Below, one piece after another: positions 8,361 to 16,075 of a stretch of 40,214 nt of DNA (position 1 is the first letter of the stretch; each line of letters begins with the position of its first letter). Below the pieces are notes generated by a model, which worked only from the letters and a program-made list of their open reading frames with translations, was not told the origin of the DNA and did no database searches. The position numbers and the translations under genes are program-made. Source of the DNA: JABSOG01 sp041583135 (lineage in GTDB: Bacteria; Pseudomonadota; Gammaproteobacteria; Enterobacterales; Alteromonadaceae); NCBI GenBank assembly GCA_041583135.1, contig JBFHGJ010000048.1, forward strand, positions 1 to 40,214, given 5' to 3'.

Positions 8361-9722
8361 ATGGCTTTAAATGTTGTTATTTTGGCGGCGGGTAAAGGAA
8401 CTCGAATGCATTCGACCTTACCTAAAGCCCTTCACCCAATTGCCCATAAGTCGATGGTTAAGCATGTTATCGATGCGGCAAAATCTCTCGGAGCAGAAAC
8501 AATCAACGTCGTTTATGGTTTTGGTGGTGATATGTTACGCCAGCAGATCGTTGATCCAGACATCCATTGGGTTGAACAACAAGAGCAATTAGGCACAGGT
8601 CATGCCGTGGCGCAGGCCATTCCGCATATTCATGATAATGACGAAGTATTAATCCTTTATGCCGATGTGCCGCTCATTCGCGTTGAAACGCTTAAGAACC
8701 TGTTGCTGGTTAAGCCTGATGAAGGTATTGGACTGTTGACAGTTAAATTGCCTAATCCTACAGGATATGGTCGCATCATCCGCCATAGCGGAAGCATCGT
8801 CGGAATTGTTGAGCACAAAGATGCCAGCGACGAGCAACGTGAAATCAACGAAGTGAACACCGGTATTTTGGTGGCCGACGGCGATAAGCTAAAACACTAC
8901 TTGGCCAACTTGTCTAACGACAATGCGCAGGGTGAATACTACCTGACCGATGTTATTGCGATGTGTCATGCCCAAGGGCATCAAATTAAAAGCGCCCACC
9001 CTGTCAATAGCCTAGAGGTTGAAGGGGCGAACAATCGTGTGCAATTGGCACAACTAGAGCGAGAGTATCAACACCGTCAAGCCGAGATCTTAATGACTGA
9101 AGGCGTCAGCCTGCGCGACCCTGCCCGCATTGATGTACGTGGTGAGGTTAGTGTTGGCCGTGACATTGAAATTGATGTCAACGTTGTTTTGCAAGGAGAG
9201 GTTAAGATCGGCAATAACGTCAAAATTGGCGCCAACTGCGTGATCACCGACACCATCATAGGTGACAATGCGGTCATTAAACCCAACAGTGTGCTTGAAG
9301 GTGCCGTTGTTGGCAGTCATTGTGCGGTTGGGCCATTTGCTCGCTTGCGTCCGGGCGCCGAACTACGTCAAGGCGCAGCTGTCGGCAACTTTGTAGAAAT
9401 GAAAAAATCCATACTTGGTGAAGGTGCCAAAGCGGGTCATTTGACCTACTTGGGCGACGCTGAGATTGGTGCAGGTGCCAACATTGGCGCCGGTACGATT
9501 ACATGTAATTATGACGGTGTGAATAAGTCAAAGACCATCATCGGCGAGGGCGCTTTTATCGGCTCAAACTCATCGTTGGTCGCGCCAGTTAAAATCGGCA
9601 AAGGCGCAACCGTTGGTGCTGGTTCAACCATTACCAAAACCGTCGAAGATGAAGTGCTGGCCATTGGCCGGGGCAAACAGGTCAATCTAACTGGCTGGAA
9701 AAAGCCAGTTAAAAGAAGTTAA
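8361..9722 (+). CDS. glmU: Bifunctional GlcNAc-1-P uridylyltransferase / GlcN-1-P acetyltransferase
   Basis: GlmU acetylates glucosamine-1-phosphate and then couples it to UTP, giving UDP-GlcNAc for peptidoglycan and LPS. At 453 aa it is full length. The N-terminal uridylyltransferase signature is intact (LAAGKGTRMHSTLPKALHP, then GTGHAVAQ and YADVPL). The C-terminal half is a left-handed beta-helix of hexapeptide repeats with the acetyltransferase motif AGHLTYLGD (catalytic His near residue 360) and NIGAGTITCNYDGVNK. ATG 8361 gives the canonical N-terminus; the ribosome-binding site is weak (AGG 9 nt upstream). glmS follows after 12 nt, so they form one operon. The ATP synthase genes that often precede glmU in this class are absent; a divergent kinase operon sits there instead. 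Confidence 0.97.
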   Translation: MALNVVILAAGKGTRMHSTLPKALHPIAHKSMVKHVIDAAKSLGAETINVVYGFGGDMLRQQIVDPDIHWVEQQEQLGTGHAVAQAIPHIHDNDEVLILYADVPLIRVETLKNLLLVKPDEGIGLLTVKLPNPTGYGRIIRHSGSIVGIVEHKDASDEQREINEVNTGILVADGDKLKHYLANLSNDNAQGEYYLTDVIAMCHAQGHQIKSAHPVNSLEVEGANNRVQLAQLEREYQHRQAEILMTEGVSLRDPARIDVRGEVSVGRDIEIDVNVVLQGEVKIGNNVKIGANCVITDTIIGDNAVIKPNSVLEGAVVGSHCAVGPFARLRPGAELRQGAAVGNFVEMKKSILGEGAKAGHLTYLGDAEIGAGANIGAGTITCNYDGVNKSKTIIGEGAFIGSNSSLVAPVKIGKGATVGAGSTITKTVEDEVLAIGRGKQVNLTGWKKPVKRS

Positions 9723-9734
9723 GGAATCAATAAC

Positions 9735-11567
9735 ATGTGTGGGATTGTCGGTGCCGTTGCTGAGCGCCAAGTATTGAATATATTGCTCGAAGGCCTTAAG
9801 CGCCAAGAGTATCGTGGATATGACTCTGCCGGTGTGGCATTGGTCGATGACAAAGGTCAGTTGGTTCGTGAACGCCAAATCGGTAAGGTACAAAACCTTG
9901 TCGATGCCTTGGAAAAGTCACCAATCGGTGGCACGACCGGTATTGCTCATACCCGTTGGGCGACTCATGGTGGTGTGACGCAGCCTAATGCTCATCCACA
10001 TATTTCACAAAATACCATTGCCATGGTGCATAACGGTATTATTGAAAACCACGAAGAGATCAAAGTAAAACTGCGTGACTGGGGCTACCAGTTAGACTCA
10101 GAAACCGACAGTGAAACCATTGCTCACTTGATCCACCACGAACTGAAAAACTGCGATACCTTGGTTGAAGCCGTACAAAAGACTGTACCGCAGCTAGAAG
10201 GTGCCTATGGTACTGTGGTGATGAACAGCTTGGACAAATCCAATATCGTTGTGGCCCGTTCAGGCAGCCCGTTGGTGATTGGCTTGGGTATTGGCGAAAA
10301 CTTTATTGCCTCTGATATTCTTGCCTTGTTACCTGTGACCAATCGCTTTATTTATCTTGAAGAAGGCGACGTGGCTGAAGTAACCCGTACCAGCGTGAGC
10401 ATTTTTGACGTTAACGGTAACCCGGTAGAGCGCGAAGTACATGAGTCAGATGCTTCTCATGAAGCCGGTGACAAAGGCGAGCATCGCCACTACATGATGA
10501 AAGAGATCTTTGAACAGCCGATCTCAGTGCGCTACACCTTAGATGGCCGCTTGACCAAAGAGAGTGTAAACGACTTTGCATTTGGTGAAAATGCCAAAGC
10601 CATTTTTGAACAAGTTGAGCACATTCAAATTATTGCTTGCGGCACCAGCTACCACGCCGCGATGGTGGCGAAATACTGGCTTGAAGCCTACGCCAATATC
10701 AGCTGCAATATCGAAATTGCCAGCGAGTTTCGCTACCGCAAAACCTACACCCACAAAAATAGCTTGTTGGTGACCATTTCTCAATCGGGTGAAACCGCCG
10801 ATACTTTAGCCGCGTTGCGCTTGGCCAAAGAGTCTGGCTATATGTCGAGTCTCACCATTTGTAACGTGCCGGGTTCATCTTTAGTGCGCGAATCGGATTT
10901 GGCATTTATGACCAAGGCCGGTGCTGAAATTGGTGTGGCCTCAACCAAAGCCTTTACCACCCAGCTGGTGAGTTTGTTGATGTTGGTGATTGCCGTAGGC
11001 AAAGAGCGTGGTATGAGTGCTAAGACGCAAAAGGATTTGGTTGTAGCCCTTAACAGCTTGCCTACTAAGATTGAAGAAAGCTTAAACTTAAACGACGCTA
11101 TTGAAGCGTTGGCGAAAGAGTTTGCCGACAAGCATCATGCCCTATTCCTAGGCCGTGGTGACCAATACCCGATTGCAATGGAAGGTGCGCTCAAGCTCAA
11201 AGAGATCAGCTACATTCACGCCGAAGCCTACGCTGCCGGTGAGCTCAAACACGGCCCACTGGCCTTGATTGATGCCGATATGCCAATCGTAGTGGTTGCG
11301 CCGTGTAACGACTTGATTGAGAAACTCAAATCAAACGTCGCAGAAGTACGCGCCCGTGGCGGTATTTTGTATGTGTTCGCCGACAAAGAAGCCAACTTTG
11401 AAAACGACGGCTCGATGCGTGTTATCAACGTACCACACGTTGACGACATACTCGCACCCATCATCTACACCATCCCACTACAACTGTTGAGCTACTACGT
11501 TGCCATTATTAAAGGCACCGACGTAGACCAGCCACGTAACCTTGCTAAGAGTGTTACGGTAGAATAG
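9735..11567 (+). CDS. glmS: Glutamine-fructose-6-phosphate aminotransferase (isomerizing)
   Basis: GlmS makes glucosamine-6-phosphate from fructose-6-phosphate and glutamine, the first committed step of amino-sugar synthesis. At 610 aa it matches the family. MCGIVGAVAER places the catalytic Cys directly after the initiator Met; the class II glutaminase motifs HTRWATHG and HNGIIENH follow. The two SIS isomerase domains show CGTSYHAA, ISQSGETADT and GEIGVASTKAFTTQ-type sequences (here AGAEIGVASTKAF), and the protein ends in DQPRNLAKSVTVE, the conserved C-terminus that carries the isomerase active site. It is the second gene after glmU and is closed by a strong hairpin terminator 16 nt downstream. 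No glmS ribozyme is visible in the 12-nt gap. Confidence 0.97.
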   Translation: MCGIVGAVAERQVLNILLEGLKRQEYRGYDSAGVALVDDKGQLVRERQIGKVQNLVDALEKSPIGGTTGIAHTRWATHGGVTQPNAHPHISQNTIAMVHNGIIENHEEIKVKLRDWGYQLDSETDSETIAHLIHHELKNCDTLVEAVQKTVPQLEGAYGTVVMNSLDKSNIVVARSGSPLVIGLGIGENFIASDILALLPVTNRFIYLEEGDVAEVTRTSVSIFDVNGNPVEREVHESDASHEAGDKGEHRHYMMKEIFEQPISVRYTLDGRLTKESVNDFAFGENAKAIFEQVEHIQIIACGTSYHAAMVAKYWLEAYANISCNIEIASEFRYRKTYTHKNSLLVTISQSGETADTLAALRLAKESGYMSSLTICNVPGSSLVRESDLAFMTKAGAEIGVASTKAFTTQLVSLLMLVIAVGKERGMSAKTQKDLVVALNSLPTKIEESLNLNDAIEALAKEFADKHHALFLGRGDQYPIAMEGALKLKEISYIHAEAYAAGELKHGPLALIDADMPIVVVAPCNDLIEKLKSNVAEVRARGGILYVFADKEANFENDGSMRVINVPHVDDILAPIIYTIPLQLLSYYVAIIKGTDVDQPRNLAKSVTVE

Positions 11568-11582
11568 GTTTAAGGGTTTGGT

Positions 11583-11647
11583 AAAACCACCAGTACCGCG
11601 CAGATTTAATCTATAAAGGATTATCTGCTGCGGGCTGGTGGTTTTTT
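11583..11647 (+). terminator. Rho-independent terminator of glmUS
   Basis: AAAACCACCAG (11583-11593) pairs with CTGGTGGTTTT (11635-11645) and runs into a T6 tract. Inside it a second paired segment, GCAGAT (11600-11605) with ATCTGC (11623-11628), and CCGC with GCGG extend the stem. The result is an unusually long imperfect hairpin directly after glmS. Confidence 0.85.
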
Positions 11648-12250
11648 ATTGGCTAAATTAAAGCCATAATGTAGGCGTACCGAACGCGCCATTTCTATCT
11701 TCTAACACCAATCTTGTACCATCTAATCGGTGCGCATGGCGGCACCCTACATTTTAGGTCTAAGCGTAATTTGTTCGTTCATATATAAATTTTGGCTTAA
11801 TTTGAGCAGGCAGTTGCCCATGATCTGCCGGGCTGAATGCTTTGTTGTATTCGCGCGAGCTACCACAACCATTTCTAAGCCCCGATATGAATAACCAATA
11901 CTAATATACAGCCCCTAATCGATGATTAGGTAGCCAGTTGCTTAGTGCGTGGTGTAAGGTTTTTTAACTAAAAACCCCGTCATTTTTCTTATGAATCTTT
12001 GAATAATGCCCTAGGTGAAAATAGCCCAAATGCCGATAAGAGGTTCATTGCTGGTGAGCAGATAAGTCAAATGACGCTCAACCTAAACGATATCAGTCTT
12101 AAATTTAAGGTGGCATAAATGGTGGTTGAATTTTTTAGATCGGGATACAACTTCATGTGCTTGAGTAAGTAGGGTGTAGAGAAATTTTAATAAAAATATT
12201 TGTATAAAATTCAAGGTATTAAAAAATAGGTTAAATTTTTTTGCAAAAAG
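11648..12250. other. Long non-coding stretch, AT-rich, with palindromes
   Basis: No convincing gene lies in this stretch. It holds an 86-bp imperfect palindrome (11668-11753), a perfect small hairpin CCTAATC-GAT-GATTAGG (11914-11930), a hairpin-like GGTTTTTTAACTAAAAACC (11958-11976) and an open 48-codon frame ending at 12118 that lacks a credible start. The last 100 bases are very AT-rich and lead into the ibpA promoter. Confidence 0.5.
11668..11753. repeat. 86-bp imperfect palindrome (REP/MITE-like)
   Basis: The termini AATGTAGG (11668-11675) and CCTACATT (11746-11753) are perfect inverted repeats. The inner flanks (GTACCGAACGCGC on the left; GTGCGCATGGCGGCAC on the right) remain largely complementary. 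The TGTAG/CTACA ends resemble those of the element at 383-440, so both may be members of a dispersed palindromic family. Confidence 0.5.
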
Positions 12251-12252
12251 CC

Positions 12253-12279
12253 CTTGGGTTTTAAAAACACTATCCCTAT
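12253..12279 (+). promoter_or_regulatory. Sigma-32 (heat shock) type promoter of ibpA
   Basis: CCCTTGGG, with the -35 hexamer CTTGGG at 12253-12258, is followed after 15 nt by CCCTATAT at 12274-12281. This resembles the RpoH consensus (CTTGAA, 13-17 nt, CCCCATnT). It would give a leader of roughly 140 nt ahead of the small heat shock gene, long enough for an RNA thermometer. Confidence 0.6.
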
Positions 12280-12399
12280 ATCTTTATTAGGCAGCCAGTA
12301 GGGGCCTAACGCAATCGATAAGATACGCCAGATGGGTATTAAACAGAGATTGCACTTAACAACATTAATCAATCGCCCGTTCGTAAGAAAGGCACACTA

Positions 12400-12423
12400 A
12401 ATATTGCTTTATTTGAGGATATT
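12400..12423 (+). promoter_or_regulatory. ROSE-type RNA thermometer hairpin masking the ibpA ribosome-binding site
   Basis: TTGCT at 12404-12408 can pair with AGGA (12416-12419), which is the ribosome-binding site of ibpA. The pairs are T12404-A12419, T12405.G12418, C12407-G12417 and T12408-A12416, with G12406 unpaired or opposite G. AATA (12400-12403) pairs with TATT (12420-12423) below, and the loop is about 5 nt. The U-U/C-G-C-U motif opposite the Shine-Dalgarno, with its extra G, is the hallmark of ROSE elements of small heat shock genes. Confidence 0.7.
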
Positions 12424-12426
12424 ATT

Positions 12427-12885
12427 ATGCGTAACGTAGACTTAACTCCTTTGTACCGTTCTTTTGTTGGCTTGGATCGCTTGGCTTCTATGATGGACCA
12501 TGCTGCACGCCAAGACAAACAAGCGTCATACCCTCCATACAACATTGAGCTTATCGCCGAAGACAAATATCGTATCACCATGGCTGTTGCCGGGTTTACC
12601 GACGATGAGTTAGACATTGAGTTTCAGCAAAACAATCTGGTTGTACGCGGCACTAAAGCGCCGGCACCAGAAGATGCGAAACCGAAAGAATTCTTATATC
12701 AGGGTATTGCCGAGCGTAACTTTGAGCGCAAATTCCAGTTAGGTGACCACGTCAAGGTCATCGACGCCAGCATGAAAAACGGCTTACTCAACATCGAACT
12801 AGAACGTGAGATCCCTGAGTCGTTAAAACCGCGCAAGATCTCCATCAATAAAGGTGGCGCGCTGATAGAAGACCAAAGCGAATAA
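12427..12885 (+). CDS. ibpA: Small heat shock protein, Hsp20/IbpA type
   Basis: A 152-aa holdase chaperone that binds unfolding proteins and passes them to DnaK/ClpB. The N-terminus (MRNVDLTPLYRSFVGLDRL) and the alpha-crystallin domain at about residues 37-128 match IbpA: YNIELIAEDKYRITMAVAGF, then the core GLLNIELEREIPE, with a short charged tail. The start has GAGGA 7 nt upstream. A sigma-32-like promoter and a ROSE-like hairpin precede it, so expression is likely controlled by heat at both transcription and translation. It stands alone and is closed by a hairpin terminator at 12921-12945. Confidence 0.93.
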   Translation: MRNVDLTPLYRSFVGLDRLASMMDHAARQDKQASYPPYNIELIAEDKYRITMAVAGFTDDELDIEFQQNNLVVRGTKAPAPEDAKPKEFLYQGIAERNFERKFQLGDHVKVIDASMKNGLLNIELEREIPESLKPRKISINKGGALIEDQSE

Positions 12886-12920
12886 TCTCCGCCTAATTGA
12901 TTGTCTCCCATATGTTTTGT

Positions 12921-12945
12921 AAAACCCGGCCTTGCGCCGGGTTTT
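12921..12945. terminator. Bidirectional terminator between ibpA and the thioesterase gene
   Basis: AAAACCCGGC (12921-12930) and GCCGGGTTTT (12936-12945) form a perfect 10-bp stem around the loop CTTGC. T-rich sequence follows the stem on both strands, so it can serve both convergent genes. Confidence 0.85.
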
Positions 12946-13034
12946 ATGTATATGGAGATACGGTATGCCTACGTTGTCTGGAACATTCGTAGGCGATGTA
13001 TAGGGATATAAGGTGTTTCCACCTGCTATCGCCG

Positions 13035-13412
13035 TCAGGCCAAAGCTTTAATCGCTGCCGGTACTGGCACCGGCTTTTTGCTGCTGTTAATGCAAACTAA
13101 AGTGACTTTAAGTTCGCATAAAAGTTCATCTGCTCTTTTGATGGTTTGTGCGACATCTAAACTGCTATTACCAACACGTACAATGCTAGAGCTAACGGTT
13201 AGGCTATCATCCATTAACGCTGAGCCTTTAAATTCAATGTTCATCGCAACAACGGCAAATACTGAGTCGAGATTGCTGGGTTGCCAACCGCTGGTTCGAA
13301 AGTGCTCTATGCGCGCCCTTTCGGCAAATTTGAGGTAGTTGGCGTGATAGACGTGTCCGGCACCATCTGTATCTTCATAATAAACCCGCACGGGTAGCGT
13401 AAAGGTTGTCAT
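13035..13412 (-). CDS. Acyl-CoA thioesterase, YbgC/4HBT family
   Basis: A 125-aa hot-dog-fold thioesterase. The signature YYEDTDGAGHVYHANYLKF followed by ERARIEHFR carries the catalytic Asp and matches YbgC, which hydrolyses short-chain or acyl-ACP-linked thioesters near the membrane. YbgC normally heads the tol-pal operon; none of those genes is present here, so this may be a stand-alone paralogue (hence no symbol). ATG 13412 gives the canonical N-terminus; upstream AAAGAG is a weak ribosome-binding site. It converges with ibpA across a shared terminator and is divergent from the DUF2252 gene. Confidence 0.85.
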   Translation of the reverse strand: MTTFTLPVRVYYEDTDGAGHVYHANYLKFAERARIEHFRTSGWQPSNLDSVFAVVAMNIEFKGSALMDDSLTVSSSIVRVGNSSLDVAQTIKRADELLCELKVTLVCINSSKKPVPVPAAIKALA

Positions 13413-13478
13413 AGCCGCTCTTTTATTGGCAAAAGGAAGCGTTATTGTATGTTTTTGGCTGGCTTAAACCAAGCGCCA

Positions 13479-13493
13479 AGCCATATAATGGCT
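13479..13493 (+). promoter_or_regulatory. -10 box inside a palindrome upstream of the DUF2252 gene
   Basis: A perfect TATAAT (13484-13489) sits within AGCCAT-ATA-ATGGCT (arms 13479-13484 and 13488-13493), about 40 nt before the DUF2252 start. No good -35 hexamer is visible at the expected distance. The palindrome could be a repressor site or chance. Confidence 0.4.
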
Positions 13494-13529
13494 AGCAATT
13501 GGTTTTCTATCGGGTAAGCGCTTTTACTT

Positions 13530-14897
13530 ATGGATCAAATGGATAAGACAGCGGTATTGTGGCAATGCCAAAGTGGCGAGGCACGTCAATTGTGGCTTAA
13601 AAGGCAGCTCGCTCAATTTAACCGTCATATTAGCCCGAGTGCTAAAGCGGCCAAATACGATAAAATGGCACTGGATGCCTTTGTCTTCTATCGTGGCACA
13701 GCCCATCTTTACTATGATGATCTGGCCAGCCAAAACGTATTGCAAAAAAGCTATTTTAACCCCGAGACCGCGCTATGTTGGTTACAAGGTGATATGCATG
13801 TTGAAAATTATGGCGTATTTTGTGATGGCAAAGGTGATGTGATTTATGATCTGAATGATTTTGACGAAAGCTGGATAGACAGTTATCTATATGATTTATA
13901 TCGCCTTGCGGTGTCACTACTGCTGGTGTTGCAAAGGCAAAAAACACTAAGCGATAATGTGACAATCGACGCCACTACGTTGTTGAATTGCTTGTCGGAT
14001 AGTTATTTGCAACGCTTGAGCGAGTTGGCCGAAAAACCACAGCTAAAGAGTCAAAAAATGACCGAGCAACAGGCATACGGTAAGCTCAAAAAGTTTATGT
14101 CTAAAGCCAAAGCCGCCAACAGTAGAGAGAAAATGTTGGATAAATGGACCTTAACCGACCATGGGCAAAGGCGGTTTAACTTTGCACTCGATAAACTTAA
14201 GCCTGTCGATAACCTCACCGTTGAACAAATCACCAAGGAAATACAGGCTTATCACCATCAACTAGAGAGTTCACTCCAAGGTAATAATGCTTATTTTCGA
14301 GTGATTGATGTTGCCCAGCGGCTGAATGCTGGTACTGGCTCCCTTGGCACTGAGCGCTATTACGTTCTAATTGACGGCCATAGCCCCGATTTGCATGATT
14401 ATCGTATATTAGATGTTAAACAACAGGGACTACCTTCTCATTATTCCTATCTGTCGAATCAAAGCTTAAAGCGAATGAAGGCTCTCTTTCCTAACGATGC
14501 TCAGGGTTGTCGAGTGGCGGCTGCGCAAGAGGCGATGTTGGTGCACGCCGATGAGCACCTAGGCAGTATTTTTATTCACGGCCGCTCTTTTTCCGTTAGA
14601 GAGCGCTCACCCTATAAAAAAACGTTAAATACCACCAAGCTAACCAAAGACAAGCATTTGTATGATTTGTCGGCGCAATGGGGAAGTATTTTGGCTACAG
14701 CCCATGCTAGAGCGGAAAGGCCTGTGAAGTGGGCGGGTGGCAATAACTTAGAAACCCTACTTGGTAACCTTGATGAAACTGACTGCCAGCGTTTTGCCCA
14801 ACAGCTTGTTAATTTTGCTACTGGGTACAGTCGTCAGGTCTTGTTGGATCACGAACTTTACCTTTCACTAAAGGCGCAGCTATTACCCTGTGGTTAG
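13530..14897 (+). CDS. DUF2252 family protein
   Basis: A 455-aa cytoplasmic protein of unknown function. It carries the DUF2252 hallmarks in order: FVFYRGTAHLYYDD near residue 50; LQGDMHVENYGVF; the acidic DLNDFDESW motif; and YDLYRLAVSLLL. Later it shows VHADEHLGSIFIHG and SVRERSPYKKTLN. The GD-x-H-x-x-N-x-G and D-x-N-D-F-D motifs resemble the catalytic loop and metal-binding Asp of aminoglycoside phosphotransferase-like kinases, so a small-molecule kinase fold is plausible but unproven. The ATG at 13530 is preceded by a perfect -10 box at 13484; an alternative start is ATG 13539. It appears to be a single-gene unit. Confidence 0.8.
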   Translation: MDQMDKTAVLWQCQSGEARQLWLKRQLAQFNRHISPSAKAAKYDKMALDAFVFYRGTAHLYYDDLASQNVLQKSYFNPETALCWLQGDMHVENYGVFCDGKGDVIYDLNDFDESWIDSYLYDLYRLAVSLLLVLQRQKTLSDNVTIDATTLLNCLSDSYLQRLSELAEKPQLKSQKMTEQQAYGKLKKFMSKAKAANSREKMLDKWTLTDHGQRRFNFALDKLKPVDNLTVEQITKEIQAYHHQLESSLQGNNAYFRVIDVAQRLNAGTGSLGTERYYVLIDGHSPDLHDYRILDVKQQGLPSHYSYLSNQSLKRMKALFPNDAQGCRVAAAQEAMLVHADEHLGSIFIHGRSFSVRERSPYKKTLNTTKLTKDKHLYDLSAQWGSILATAHARAERPVKWAGGNNLETLLGNLDETDCQRFAQQLVNFATGYSRQVLLDHELYLSLKAQLLPCG

Positions 14898-15038
14898 GCT
14901 TATTCTGCAAAGTGTGGATTTATGTGCTAATTGCTTGATTTCTAAACGGACGTCCACATAACCGACTGACAACAAGCGGTAAATCATCTAAGCTGTCACC
15001 ATATTGCTTTAATTGTAACAAATTCTAATAACTTGAAT

Positions 15039-16061
15039 ATGGCCAACCGTTTTGTCATTGCTGTGGCTTTATTGCTTAGCTGGGCTTGTCACAGTGCCAG
15101 TTATACGCCAACTTTTTCGCTGCTGACCGATAGCTCTAGCGTCGTTAACTCTAAGTACGACAGCGCTTTTGTTCATCGTGCGTTACTTGATATTGGTGTT
15201 GAGGCCAACTGGGGTAAGGCTTGGCAGGGGTTTGCCAATGCGCAGGCCCAACGAGGCGATGATGGTTCGGCTGTCGCTGGTGATATTCAAGCCTATTCCA
15301 ATATCGATGCAGAAAATTACACTCGCTTGTCCGAATATTGGCTCAATTACTCTCAGGCACAATGGCGTTTCAAATTCGGCCAAGTCGATGTGAATAGTGA
15401 GTTTGCCTATGTCGATTTTGGTGGCGAGTTTATTCAGTCGTCAATGGGCTTTAGTCCAACCATTTTTGTCATGCCGACCTTTCCTCGCCCGGCGTGGGGA
15501 GCAATGGCGTTTTATCAATTCAATGAACAGACCAATATTGGCTTCGCAATAAGTGCTGCTAACGGCCAGCACGACTTTGACGAGCAATTTTATATTGCCA
15601 ATTTACGCTCTGCCTTGGGCAATGGTGAGTTAGAGCTTGGGCTTTGGCATCACAGTGGCGACTTTGAGCAATTATCAGGTTTACGTAGTGAAAAAGGGGC
15701 TTTGGGGATATTTGCAACTTACAATGCACAATTGAACCAAACCACCGGGTATTTTTTACAATATGGCGAGACAGATGAAAGCGTTTCAGAAATCTATCGT
15801 CATATTGGCGCTGGCGTGCAGTTTAGCCAGCCCTTTGGCAGGGAAAATGACATAAGTGGTGTCGGGGTAACCAGTGTTTGGCTGAGCCCTGATCTTAATG
15901 CCGATACGCGCAAAGAAACCAGCATTGAAGCGTTTTATTTATGGCAGGTCAGTGATCATTTTAGTGTCAAACCGGATGTTCAATGGATCAAAAACCCAAG
16001 TGGCAATACGTCAAAGGGGCATCCATTGGTATTTACCTTGAGATTGAATGTGGCCTTTTAA
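15039..16061 (+). CDS. OprB-like outer-membrane porin
   Basis: A 340-aa predicted beta-barrel. ATG 15039 gives a normal signal peptide (MANRFVIAVALLLSWACHSA); a longer frame begins at TTG 15033. The mature protein has alternating polar and aromatic strands and ends in VFTLRLNVAF, a C-terminal Phe typical of BAM substrates. The late motif FSVKPDVQWIKNPSGN matches the conserved segment of carbohydrate-selective OprB porins, which admit sugars across the outer membrane. It is shorter than classical OprB (about 420 aa), so substrate is uncertain. An MCP gene starts 14 nt downstream, suggesting that uptake and chemotaxis towards the same compound are linked. Confidence 0.75.
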   Translation: MANRFVIAVALLLSWACHSASYTPTFSLLTDSSSVVNSKYDSAFVHRALLDIGVEANWGKAWQGFANAQAQRGDDGSAVAGDIQAYSNIDAENYTRLSEYWLNYSQAQWRFKFGQVDVNSEFAYVDFGGEFIQSSMGFSPTIFVMPTFPRPAWGAMAFYQFNEQTNIGFAISAANGQHDFDEQFYIANLRSALGNGELELGLWHHSGDFEQLSGLRSEKGALGIFATYNAQLNQTTGYFLQYGETDESVSEIYRHIGAGVQFSQPFGRENDISGVGVTSVWLSPDLNADTRKETSIEAFYLWQVSDHFSVKPDVQWIKNPSGNTSKGHPLVFTLRLNVAF

Positions 16062-16075
16062 CGATTGAGTAGAAT

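Noticed and set aside
9723..9734. glmS ribozyme or riboswitch between glmU and glmS
   Set aside because: The gap is only 12 nt, too short for any structured leader.
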